A stretch of 16,152 nt of DNA, taken from contig JAMCTB010000226.1 of the NCBI GenBank assembly GCA_023380955.1, positions 1-16,152 of the forward strand, written 5' to 3'. Made by a program: the position numbers and the translations under genes. Under the pieces are notes generated by a model. That model saw only the letters and a list, made by a program, of their open reading frames with translations. It was not told the origin of the DNA and did no database searches. Positions 1-6,520 of the stretch are shown piece after piece (positions within the stretch are counted from its first letter, which is position 1; each line of letters opens with the position of its first letter). This stretch comes from Chloroflexota bacterium (GTDB lineage: Bacteria > Chloroflexota > UBA6077).

Positions 1-271
1 GGCATCGTTTTCCGTGCCTGACTCACCAACAGGCTGCCACCCTTCGGCAGCAGCCTCCTCTATCCGGGGTTGGCCTTCTTCACTTCCTGGGGTTGCTGCT
101 TTCCCCTTTCATCCGCTGCGCAAGCCCAAGCAAGGAGGCAAACTCTCAGCGCGCTCTAAGCCACCAGGGTTGCGCCCAACCGATCAGCGCATTACAACGA
201 CACCAATAATTGTCGAGTTTCCCTATCGGCGAACTAAGGTATCTCTGTTGAACCCGCGCCGCCGGCCTCCA
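1..271. other. No supportable gene
   Basis: An open frame runs through this stretch into the cysteine synthase remnant. Its translation here is Pro/Ser/Arg-rich, resembles no family I recognise, and has no convincing start. An SD-like AAGGAGG occurs at about 133-139 but no start codon follows at a useful distance. I see no RNA gene or strong promoter. Confidence 0.5.
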
Positions 272-472
272 ATGCCCGAGGACATGAGCAAGGAACGGAG
301 GCGGCTGCTGGCTCGCTTCGGTGCCGAACTGGTGCTCACCTCGGCCATCGAAGGGATGTCGGGGGCGGTCTTCGCGGCCCTCCAGGTGGCGCAGGAGTTG
401 GGGGAGGGGAAGCGGGTAGTCACCCTCCTGCCGGACACCGGCGAGCGGTACCTGAGCATCCCCAATCTGTAG
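272..472 (+). pseudogene. cysK: Cysteine synthase remnant with internal deletion
   Basis: The 66-residue frame is recognisably O-acetylserine sulfhydrylase (cysteine synthase, a PLP enzyme), but only in two pieces. Residues 1-33 ([20 protein letters not shown]... to EGMSGAV) match the part that lies near residues 105-135 of a roughly 305-residue enzyme. Residues 34-66 (FAALQVAQ... [17 protein letters not shown]) match the extreme C-terminus. The first ~100 residues with the PLP lysine and roughly 120-130 central residues are absent. The joint falls where both parts contain a GAV-like sequence, which suggests deletion at a short homology. The ATG at 272 has no SD sequence. Seen: both signature segments and the normal C-terminal ending. 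Inferred: a non-functional deletion derivative. The absence of active-site parts rules out cysteine synthase activity. Confidence 0.8.
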
Positions 473-482
473 GAGCTACCCA

Positions 483-498
483 CGCCCCTCGCGGGGCG
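483..498 (+). terminator. Small GC hairpin after the cysteine synthase remnant
   Basis: CGCCCC-TCGC-GGGGCG forms a perfect 6-bp stem with a 4-nt loop, 10 nt after the remnant's stop codon. A second overlapping option pairs 497-502 with 514-519. No T-run follows, so termination is only a possibility. Confidence 0.35.
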
Positions 499-539
499 CC
501 GTCGAAGATGGAAACGGCGTCCCGGAGGATTGCGCCGAT

Positions 540-616
540 GTAGGGCGGGGGTTTATCCCCCGCCGCCCGCGGGTCACGGTGGTAGACGGGCGGCGGGGCA
601 CGAGACCCCGCCCTAC
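540..616. repeat. Double-hairpin dispersed repeat, copy 1
   Basis: A 77-bp element begins GTAGGGCGGGGGTTTATCCC and ends CACGAGACCCCGCCCTAC. Each end is itself a hairpin (GGCGGGGG-TTTAT-CCCCCGCC, and GGCGGGG-CACGAGA-CCCCGCC), and the two ends are inverted relative to each other. It matches the reverse complement of 3489-3563 almost base for base over both outer arms (~27 and ~29 bp, with one difference), while the ~20-nt centre differs. Conserved arms with a variable centre are typical of REP/MITE-like non-coding repeats. It ends 36 nt before the start of the TusA-like gene and would lie in that gene's leader. Confidence 0.85.
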
Positions 617-652
617 GCCGTCGCCAGCATCCCTCTGAAGAAAGGCATAGCC

Positions 653-891
653 ATGCAAGAGATCCAGATCGACCGGGAGCTAGACATCCGGGGCGAGGTG
701 TGCCCTACACCTTCGTCTGGTCCAAGCTCGCCCTGGAGGAGATGGAGGCCGGCCAGACGCTGTGGATCCTCGTCGATCACCTGCCGGCCACGACCAACGT
801 CCCCCGTAGCCTCCGAGCAGAGGGCCATCGGGTGCTGAAGGTAGAGCAGGTGAACGAGACCGACTGGGAGGTAGTGGTACAGAAGCAATAG
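653..891 (+). pseudogene. TusA-family sulfur carrier gene, one-base frameshift
   Basis: Two frames together encode a normal ~79-residue TusA/SirA-like protein. The first gives MQEIQIDRELDIRGEVCP from the ATG at 653. The second continues YTFVWSKLALEEMEAGQTLW... to EVVVQKQ and stops at 889-891. They join if one C is restored in the CCC run at 703-705 (TGC-CCC-TAC instead of TGC-CCT-ACA). Family knowledge: these small cytosolic proteins carry a persulfide on the Cys of the CP motif, here DIRGEVCPYTF, and often partner YeeE/YedE-type thiosulfate importers; none is visible here. As written, the first frame goes astray after the Cys and ends at 838. Either a real null mutation or a homopolymer sequencing error would explain it. 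Confidence 0.8.
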
Positions 892-914
892 CCGTGGGTG
901 CTCTACAGGCACCG

Positions 915-1697
915 TCTCGGTCTGGCCGTTGTTGACGGTGATGCCGAAGCCGATCTGAAAGCCCGACTTGAGGGTGGTGGGCCCCAACTTCTTGTTGAAG
1001 GAGAAGATCTCTCCGGGCGCCACCACCACACCGCCCTGTCCACTCGGCGTCCATCCTGGCCCGGCCGGAGCACCTTCAGGTTGCCTCCATTCCAGTCCAG
1101 TCGGGCGTTCAGCTTCGGCTGATCGACCTTGCCGGCAATCCGTTCCACCAACTGCCCGAGGGGTTCATCCCTCAGCGAGACGATGGGCACTGGCGGCTCT
1201 GCCCCCTGATCCAGGGACAGCACTGCCTCGATCTCCTTGGGGCTGAGACTCCAGCGGCGTCCTTCATATTCGAGGGTCACAGGCGCGGAGAGCATCCTCG
1301 CCACCAGCGCCCGGTTCGACCCACGCCGTAGGCCGCCTCCGTCGCCGCCGCGACATCAAAGGATGCTCCCAGGCCGGCCATGCTGGATATCCACTCCATA
1401 CCGGCAGCTCGGAGGACCAAGGTGCGGTTTGCCTTTTCGTAGTACAGCGGCTGCAGAACGGCGATGGTCTCTTCCTTCGACATCCCCCCCCACCGGCATA
1501 CCCCCAACCTGCACCCCTCGGAACAGAGTATCGGTATAGGCCAGTCGATAGCTAAAGACGAGCCCTCCGGCCAGCAGCGCGAGACCCGCCACCAGGAGGA
1601 GAGCGATCAGCAGCGGCCGGAACCGGCCGGCCCAGCCCAAAGGCGTGAGGGCTTCCGATCGGCCGGACGCCCGGCGTATCTGAGAGGCTCTGTCCAT
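915..1697 (-). pseudogene. VanW-family protein gene, multiply disrupted
   Basis: Read from 1697 downward, the pieces are: an N-terminus with one membrane segment (PLLIALLLVAGLALLAGGLV) followed by GVQVGGMPVGG; a segment MSKEETIAVLQPLYYEKANR in a second frame; a segment with LKVLRPGQDGRRVD typical of the YoaR/peptidoglycan-binding domain that precedes VanW; then VVVAPGEIFSFNKKLGPTTL, the VanW signature, in another frame. Breaks are at the C8 run 1484-1491 (one base too many), the CCC at 1310-1312 (one too few) and about 1030-1045. At the third break a large part of the domain between RRVD and the VanW core also seems missing. The 3' end stops after GQTET near 915, where it meets the TusA-like gene. 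Family proteins are cell-envelope anchored; their function is poorly defined. Boundaries are approximate. Confidence 0.75.
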
Positions 1698-1740
1698 CAG
1701 CAGCCTTTTCTGTCCCCGAGGGTTGGCAAGTCACGAGCTG

Positions 1741-1839
1741 TTACGAGGGAGCCCATTGCCCGTGCATCGCCCACAGCATGATCCCGAATAGCACCGCCAT
1801 CAATACCCAACAGGCGCTGCGCGGAAGCCAGTCAATCAT
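1741..1839 (-). CDS. Small single-pass membrane protein, 32 aa
   Basis: ATG at 1839 to TAA at 1741 encodes a 32-residue peptide. It starts MIDWLPRSACWV, has a hydrophobic helix at about residues 10-25 (CWVLMAVLFGIMLWAM) and a short polar tail ending HGQWAPS. A good SD (GGGAGGAG) ends 10 nt before the ATG, in the 22-nt gap after the lgt stop codon, so it looks like the next gene of the cupredoxin-lgt operon. Such short hydrophobic proteins are often accessory subunits or regulators of membrane complexes, but I do not recognise a family. Support is the SD, operon position and clean helix; the short length means chance cannot be excluded. Confidence 0.5.
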   Translation of the reverse strand: MIDWLPRSACWVLMAVLFGIMLWAMHGQWAPS

Positions 1840-1861
1840 TACGAGATCACTCCTCCCACGG

Positions 1862-2662
1862 TTATCTGCCGCAATCGACTTCCCGAAGCTGTCTCTTGCT
1901 CAGGTAAATCAACAGCCCGAGGGACGCCAGGCCGCCGACCAGGGACACTACCTGCGCCTCCTGCAGGCCGGCCAGCCACAGCACCTCCTGCCGCACCAGG
2001 GTCACGGTGAACTTCAAAGTCGAGTAGAGCGTCAGGTACATGAGGAAGAGTGCTCCCTCTGTCTTCAGCCGTTTCCGAAGCCCCCACAGCATGGCGAAGA
2101 TCAGGATGTCTCCTATCAGCTCATAGGCAGGCGTTGGATGGTAAGCCACTCCCAGGCTGGGGGCCATGGCCTCCGGGTTGAGGTAGACGACACCCCAGGG
2201 GAGACTGGTAGGGGCCCCCAGGGCATCGCCCTGGATGAGACAACCTATCCTTCCGATGGCCTGGCCCAGCACTATCCCCGGCGCCGCCAGGTCGGCCATC
2301 CGGCCTATGGAAAGCCCATGGCGTCGGGCGTACAGGGCTCCGGCCGCCACACCCCCCAGGATCGCACCGTAGATGGCCAGCCCGCCGTTCTGAATGGCGA
2401 AAATGGCGCTGGGCTGAGCCAGGTACTCGGGCCATCGGTCGATGACGTGCAGTAGCCTGGCTCCGACAAAACCTCCCAGGACCGCCCACGCCCCGAGACC
2501 GTAAACGTCGTCCTCGGCCACACCCTTTCGCCGGGCCTCCCTGAGGGCGACGACAAAAGCGGCCACGATGGCCAGGTTGATGAAGAGGCCGTACCATCGC
2601 AGGGAGTAGTGGCCCAGCCGCGCTATCGTCGGATCGATGTCAATGAATATGGGACCCACCAT
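1862..2662 (-). CDS. lgt: Prolipoprotein diacylglyceryl transferase
   Basis: This 266-residue integral membrane enzyme moves the diacylglyceryl group from phosphatidylglycerol to the lipobox Cys of prelipoproteins at the outer face of the cytoplasmic membrane. Visible family features: LRWYGLFINL near residue 21, a helix-rich body of about seven segments, NGGLAIYGAILGG at 92-104 and GRIGCLIQGDALGAPTSLPW at 137-156. Arg138 fits the essential family Arg. The family Asn three residues later is Cys141 here, and the His of the GGxxxHG motif is Tyr98; I believe both occur in other lineages. The ATG at 2662 is preferred over in-frame starts further upstream because AGGAGG lies just before it and family homology begins there. 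The 5' end overlaps the cupredoxin gene by 23 nt, implying translational coupling. A lipoprotein substrate-type frame lies at 7511. Confidence 0.93.
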   Translation of the reverse strand: MVGPIFIDIDPTIARLGHYSLRWYGLFINLAIVAAFVVALREARRKGVAEDDVYGLGAWAVLGGFVGARLLHVIDRWPEYLAQPSAIFAIQNGGLAIYGAILGGVAAGALYARRHGLSIGRMADLAAPGIVLGQAIGRIGCLIQGDALGAPTSLPWGVVYLNPEAMAPSLGVAYHPTPAYELIGDILIFAMLWGLRKRLKTEGALFLMYLTLYSTLKFTVTLVRQEVLWLAGLQEAQVVSLVGGLASLGLLIYLSKRQLREVDCGR

Positions 2663-3221
2663 TGCCTCCTGACTGTTTGTGCTCCTGGTTATCCTGCCCG
2701 ACGGCTCGGCGCCGGTCGTCCTCCCCTCTTCCCCGCTCCCCGCCGTCGGACCCGCCCGCATGGAGTCCCAGGGTCGGGGCGCGCACGATTTGCCCCATCA
2801 GCGCCACCTCTCGTGGCTCCTCAACGACCAGCCTCCCCTGGTACATGCCGAGGGCACAGGTGAAGAGGAAATCGCCGGCTTTGGTCGGGATGAAGCCCAC
2901 CGCGGTGATGGCAAATGGGGGTAGCCACCGCTCCTGCGATAACCACGAGCATATCACCCGTTCCGAGCAGCTCTCGCTCTCCTGGCGGTCGAAGAGCAGA
3001 CGGACAGGCATCCCTCGCCTTACCACCACCGTGCTCGGCTGATAGTGGCCCTTCACCAGGATCACTGCTTCCTGGACGCCATCGGGCCCGATCGAGGCCC
3101 TCCTTCCAGGTTGCCGACGGAGAAACAGCCACATCACACCCCCTATGCAGGCAACGAACAGAGCCAGCACTATCAGCGTCACCATCGATTCCAGCATTCG
3201 CAGACTCTTTAACCAGTCCAT
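2640..3221 (-). CDS. Membrane-anchored cupredoxin-domain protein
   Basis: 193 residues from ATG 3221: an N-terminal membrane helix at about 13-35, then a cupredoxin-like domain at about 48-135 (GVQEAVILVKGHYQPSTVVV, ESESCSERV, AGDFLFTCALGMYQGRLVVE). Cys85, Cys122 and Met126 match the metal-ligand pattern of Cupredoxin_1-type copper proteins, so a role in copper binding outside the membrane is likely. A ~58-residue Gly/Arg/Asp-rich tail follows the domain and overlaps the start of lgt; it looks like unselected read-through sequence, since the related domain at 6521 ends directly after its last strand. The start is uncertain: GTG at 3242 and ATG at 3197 are also in frame and none has a strong SD. 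It is first in an operon with lgt and the 32-aa membrane protein. Confidence 0.75.
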   Translation of the reverse strand: MDWLKSLRMLESMVTLIVLALFVACIGGVMWLFLRRQPGRRASIGPDGVQEAVILVKGHYQPSTVVVRRGMPVRLLFDRQESESCSERVICSWLSQERWLPPFAITAVGFIPTKAGDFLFTCALGMYQGRLVVEEPREVALMGQIVRAPTLGLHAGGSDGGERGRGEDDRRRAVGQDNQEHKQSGGNGGSHIH

Positions 3222-3332
3222 GGAGTTGAGCGAAGAGCACACGACTATCGGCAGTATCAGTGTAGGGGGAGATCCTTAAGGGATGCTGAGCGCAGAGCGG
3301 GAGAGAGCTTAGAGTTCCGGTGAGAAGGGAAA

Positions 3333-3371
3333 CGGGGCCGCGAAGGCCAGCCCACTTCCTTCGCGGCCCCG
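3333..3371. terminator. Strong 14-bp stem-loop upstream of the cupredoxin operon
   Basis: CGGGGCCGCGAAGG pairs perfectly with CCTTCGCGGCCCCG across an 11-nt loop. No T-run flanks it on either strand. It lies about 110 nt upstream of the cupredoxin start, so it could end transcription arriving from the kinase side or form part of the operon leader. Confidence 0.5.
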
Positions 3372-3463
3372 CCAGGAGGGAGGGTGTGAAATCGTGTTGC
3401 CCAAGCATGATGCTAGCAGGTAGGGATTAAGGAAAGGTGAGGCTCGGCTGAGGGCTGCATTAG

Positions 3464-3578
3464 TGCGTCGTTCCTTAAATGCGATACTGTAGGGCGGGGT
3501 CTTGTGCCCCGCCGCCCGGTGCCAGATGTGCGGCCAGCGGCGGGGGATAAACCCCCGCCCTACTTAGGGAACGACGCA
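3464..3578. repeat. Outer inverted repeat carrying the double-hairpin element
   Basis: TGCGTCGTTCCTTAA (3464-3478) is matched at 14 of 15 bases by the reverse complement of TTAGGGAACGACGCA (3564-3578). Between the arms lies the whole copy 2 of the 75-bp double-hairpin repeat. Copy 1 at 540 does not have these flanks. This suggests that copy 2 landed in, or is captured inside, a different palindromic element. Confidence 0.7.
3489..3563. repeat. Double-hairpin dispersed repeat, copy 2 (inverted)
   Basis: This 75-bp element begins GTAGGGCGGGGTCTTGTGCC and ends GATAAACCCCCGCCCTAC. It is the reverse complement of the element at 540-616 over both arms, with a different middle. The two copies flank the VanW-lgt-cupredoxin block in opposite orientation, so they could recombine to invert it; no direct evidence of this is seen. 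Confidence 0.85.
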
Positions 3579-3589
3579 ATTAGTGGTGC

Positions 3590-3705
3590 GTCCGGCAAGT
3601 TCACTACAACTGTCATGCTGAGCGTAGCGAAGCATCTCTCCTCCGACTGGAGATCCTTCGCTGGCGCTCAGGATGACAACTGAATGCGCTGCCGACTTGC
3701 CGGAC
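3590..3705. repeat. Palindromic MITE-like repeat with two nested stems
   Basis: The outer arms GTCCGGCAAGT (3590-3600) and ACTTGCCGGAC (3695-3705) pair perfectly, with imperfect pairing extending about 10 bp further out. The inner arms TGTCATGCTGAGCG (3611-3624) and CGCTCAGGATGACA (3665-3678) pair at 13 of 14 positions. The inner sequence (TGTCATGCTGAGCG, GAAGCATCTC, GATCCTTCGCT) resembles a dispersed palindromic repeat that I recall from several bacterial groups; this is from memory and not checked. It has no coding capacity of its own. Confidence 0.75.
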
Positions 3706-3750
3706 GGACCAATTAGCTTTTCGGGACAGGGGCTGTACCACCATAAGGAG

Positions 3751-3780
3751 CGGCGGGAGAGCCTTCGGGTTCTCCCGCCG
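3751..3780 (-). terminator. 13-bp hairpin with TTCG tetraloop after the kinase gene
   Basis: CGGCGGGAGAGCC-TTCG-GGTTCTCCCGCCG forms a 13-bp stem with one G-T pair and a cTTCGg tetraloop, which is very stable in RNA. It lies about 117 nt past the stop of the minus-strand kinase gene. No clear T-run follows, as is common for hairpins in high-GC genomes. Confidence 0.65.
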
Positions 3781-3896
3781 TTGAGCTGCCCCATTGTCAA
3801 ACCAGCCGTGTAGAGCGCAGGAGCACGCCGAGGGCTGGTAGCCCCCGGCGCGGACGGCTCTCCTACTGCCCGGCCTCGAGACTGGCGCGGAGGCGG

Positions 3897-5036
3897 CTAG
3901 CGGGCCAGGGGCAGGGTGAAGGAGAAGGTGGAGCCCTGGCCGGCACCCGGGCTCTCCGCCCAGATCCGGCCGCCCATGGCCTCCACCAGGGCTCGGGCTA
4001 TGGTGAGCCCGATGCCGGAGCCGCCGGCCGCGCGGGTTCGGGCCTTGTCGGTCCGGTAGAACCGCTCGAACAGGTGGGGTAGGTTCTCGGCAGCCACCCC
4101 GATGCCGGTGTCCATCACTCGGAAGACCACCTCGCCATCCCGGTGCTCCACCGAGACGTCCACTCGACCCCCGGCAGGGGTGTACCTGAGTGCGTTGCCA
4201 AGGAGATTGCTGAGCACCTGCACGGCCCGGTCCTCGTCGGCGAGCACCCGTGGCTGCCTGGAGTCCGCGACTGTGGCAAGGGTCAACCCTTTGGCGGCGA
4301 ACCCAGGGCCAAGTCGCGCCACCACGAGATTCACCAGACGATCCGGCGCGATCGATTTGGGGTTGATCGACACCTGGCGGGCCTCGGCCCGGGAGAGCTC
4401 CTGCAGGTCCTCGACCAGACGCCGGAGCCGGACAGTCTCGCCGAGAAGAAAGGCCCACGTATCCTCGGAAGGCTCGACGACCCCGTCGGTCAGCCCCTCC
4501 ACGTAACCCTGAAGGTTGGCTATGGGCGTTCGCAGCTCGTGGGCGACGTCCCCGATCAGCTCCCGCCGGCGTCGCTCCGCTGCCTCCAGGGCGCCCGCCA
4601 TCTCGTTGAAACTGGCAGCTAGATCGCCAAGTTCGTCGGGGTCCCCAACCTGTACCCTCTCAGCGTAGCGCCCAGAAGCGATCCGCCGAGAAGCGGTGGC
4701 CATGCTCCGGACCGGCCGGGCGATCCGGCCCGAGACGACGACGCTCACTACGATTGCCGTCATCGCCGCCGCGCTGGCCGCCCAGACGAGCGACACGGCG
4801 ACCGCCTGGCGAAAAGCCTGGGCTGTCAAATCTCGCATGGCCGAGGCCGCTTCCTCGGTCATCACGTGGCCCAGGGCCCGCATCTGCGGCCCCATCGCCT
4901 CCGTCATCAACCGGTCGAAGAGGCTCGGGGCGGCCAGCCCCATCGCCAGGAGCAGGGTCACCACCCCCACCACGACGACCAGCAGGTGGGCCGCCAGCAG
5001 CTTCGACCGGAGGCTGGTTCGAACTCCACGCAGCAT
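3897..5036 (-). CDS. HAMP-containing sensor histidine kinase
   Basis: A 379-residue inner-membrane sensor kinase. Order: membrane helix at about 10-35, a short ~45-residue extracytoplasmic loop, second helix at about 80-105, HAMP linker to about 155, HisKA with the H-box DVAHELRTPIANLQ (phospho-accepting His166), and a HATPase domain with N-box NLLGNALRYTPAGG (Asn281), DTGIG (Asp309) and GGSGIGLTIA. All catalytic motifs are present. The start at 5036 is chosen because AAGGAG lies 9 nt upstream and it follows the regulator's TGA after 4 nt; an in-frame ATG at 5060 would overlap the regulator. The short sensor loop resembles kinases that sense envelope or metal stress, and the copper-like genes nearby fit that, but the signal is unknown. 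Confidence 0.92.
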   Translation of the reverse strand: MLRGVRTSLRSKLLAAHLLVVVVGVVTLLLAMGLAAPSLFDRLMTEAMGPQMRALGHVMTEEAASAMRDLTAQAFRQAVAVSLVWAASAAAMTAIVVSVVVSGRIARPVRSMATASRRIASGRYAERVQVGDPDELGDLAASFNEMAGALEAAERRRRELIGDVAHELRTPIANLQGYVEGLTDGVVEPSEDTWAFLLGETVRLRRLVEDLQELSRAEARQVSINPKSIAPDRLVNLVVARLGPGFAAKGLTLATVADSRQPRVLADEDRAVQVLSNLLGNALRYTPAGGRVDVSVEHRDGEVVFRVMDTGIGVAAENLPHLFERFYRTDKARTRAAGGSGIGLTIARALVEAMGGRIWAESPGAGQGSTFSFTLPLAR

Positions 5037-5040
5037 GGGC

Positions 5041-5736
<696 letters not shown>

Positions 5737-5819
5737 GTCAGCGCCACCCCTCTCCTCACTGCCTTTCGATCAAGTCGCAATCACCGCCGAAGTCCCGGCG
5801 TTTCTCGTTGCCTACCATA

Positions 5820-5835
5820 ATTGTACCGAATTATA
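5820..5835 (-). promoter_or_regulatory. Candidate -10 promoter elements for the two-component operon
   Basis: The minus strand carries TATAAT (5835-5830) followed by TACAAT (5825-5820), in an AT-rich island within GC-rich DNA. The two form an inverted repeat ATAATT-CGGTAC-AATTAT. No good -35 hexamer is seen 17 nt upstream, which could mean an activator-dependent promoter. The leader to the regulator start would be about 80-90 nt. Confidence 0.45.
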
Positions 5836-5857
5836 CCGCCATTGTGGCCGGGACACC

Positions 5858-6073
5858 TCAGGAGGGCCACCCACCGCCCAGGACACCGGGGCCCGTGAAC
5901 AGCAGCGCCAGTACCACGGCCAGCAGGAGCAGCAAGCTCCAACCCCATGGGGTACCCATCATGCCGCCGGTCATGCCGCCCCCCGCCAGGAACAGGTCCG
6001 CTGCAAGGAAGACGAGGACGAGGATCGCCACCGTCAACAGAAGGCCACCGGGGTCGCTGCCGTAGAGCATCAT
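5858..6073 (-). CDS. Small two-helix membrane protein
   Basis: 71 residues from ATG 6073, with GGAGGGGG about 8 nt upstream; earlier in-frame starts lack this. Sequence: MMLYGSDPGG, helix LLLTVAILVLVFLAADLFLA, a Gly/Met turn (GGGMTGGMMGTPWGW), helix SLLLLLAVVLALLF, tail TGPGVLGGGWPS. It ends 121 nt before the response regulator. I do not recognise the family. The Met/Gly/Trp turn resembles the N-terminus of the neighbouring SHOCT protein and the Met-rich lipoprotein region, so a shared role in metal handling is conceivable. A strong hairpin separates it from the SHOCT gene. Confidence 0.6.
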   Translation of the reverse strand: MMLYGSDPGGLLLTVAILVLVFLAADLFLAGGGMTGGMMGTPWGWSLLLLLAVVLALLFTGPGVLGGGWPS

Positions 6074-6106
6074 GGTCCGCCCCCTCCGAATTGCTGTTAC
6101 AGCGCG

Positions 6107-6144
6107 ACGGAGCGGCGGGGTATCCATCGACCCCGCCGCTCCGT
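6107..6144 (-). terminator. Perfect 15-bp stem-loop between small membrane protein genes
   Basis: ACGGAGCGGCGGGGT (6107-6121) and ACCCCGCCGCTCCGT (6130-6144) pair perfectly around an 8-nt loop. It starts 19 nt after the SHOCT gene's stop on the minus strand and sits before the 71-aa gene, so it is a terminator or a processing/attenuation hairpin. No T-run is seen. Confidence 0.65.
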
Positions 6145-6162
6145 CAATCGTTCACTCGCCCG

Positions 6163-6405
6163 CTACTGGGCCAGGTCCTTGCTGGCTTGCTGATACTCAG
6201 CCGCGGTGATCTCGCCACTGGCATACCGACGCTTCAGGATGTCCAGGGCCGTATCGTGCACCGTTTCCTGCCGGCCCGGGAACAGTCGCATCGCCCCCCA
6301 CACCACCAGGAAGACGACGCCAACCCAGAACAGCAGCTCCACAATCATCCACAGCCAGCCGAAACCGCCCATGAGGCCCCAGCCCCAACCGCCGTATCCC
6401 ATCAT
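6163..6405 (-). CDS. SHOCT-domain small membrane protein
   Basis: 80 residues: a Gly/Trp/Met-rich start (MMGYGGWGWGLMGGFGW), one membrane helix (LWMIVELLFWVGVVFLVVWGAM), then a cytosolic SHOCT motif (ALDILKRRYASGEITAAEY) near the C-terminus. SHOCT (short C-terminal domain) proteins of this layout are common and often lie beside copper or metal-resistance and two-component genes; their role is not established. The ATG at 6405 is chosen because GAGGAGG lies 8 nt upstream; a GTG at 6414 would overlap that SD. It is followed by a strong hairpin and preceded by the broken lipoprotein/cupredoxin locus. Confidence 0.8.
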   Translation of the reverse strand: MMGYGGWGWGLMGGFGWLWMIVELLFWVGVVFLVVWGAMRLFPGRQETVHDTALDILKRRYASGEITAAEYQQASKDLAQ

Positions 6406-6520
6406 TTCTGCCACCTCCTCGGGGTCAGTCCCCCTTCGTGCTGATAGGAGTGTGGCAGGTCAATGTGAAGCTGAGGTGTTCGGGAGATCAAGATTCGATC
6501 AAGACCGACAGGGGGCTGCT

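Larger units (their letters stand above)
3243..3896. other. Gene-free repeat region between the cupredoxin operon and kinase
   Basis: No coding sequence is convincing here; the open frames run through repeats or are antisense to real genes. The stretch holds a strong hairpin (3333-3371), a short palindrome AGCATGATGCT near 3404, two nested inverted-repeat elements (3464-3578 with 3489-3563 inside), a third palindromic element (3590-3705) and a terminator-like hairpin (3751-3780), each listed separately. Confidence 0.7.

Noticed and set aside
540..616. CRISPR repeat or tRNA-like structure
   Set aside because: There are only two copies, in opposite orientation and 3 kb apart with no spacers; the fold is a double hairpin, not a cloverleaf.
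1778..2455. A 225-codon plus-strand frame opposite lgt
   Set aside because: The translation is Gln/His/Pro-rich and antisense to a clear lgt; there is no SD.
3564..3800. Minus-strand frame across the palindromic repeats
   Set aside because: The frame is composed of repeat and hairpin sequence and encodes no recognisable domain.
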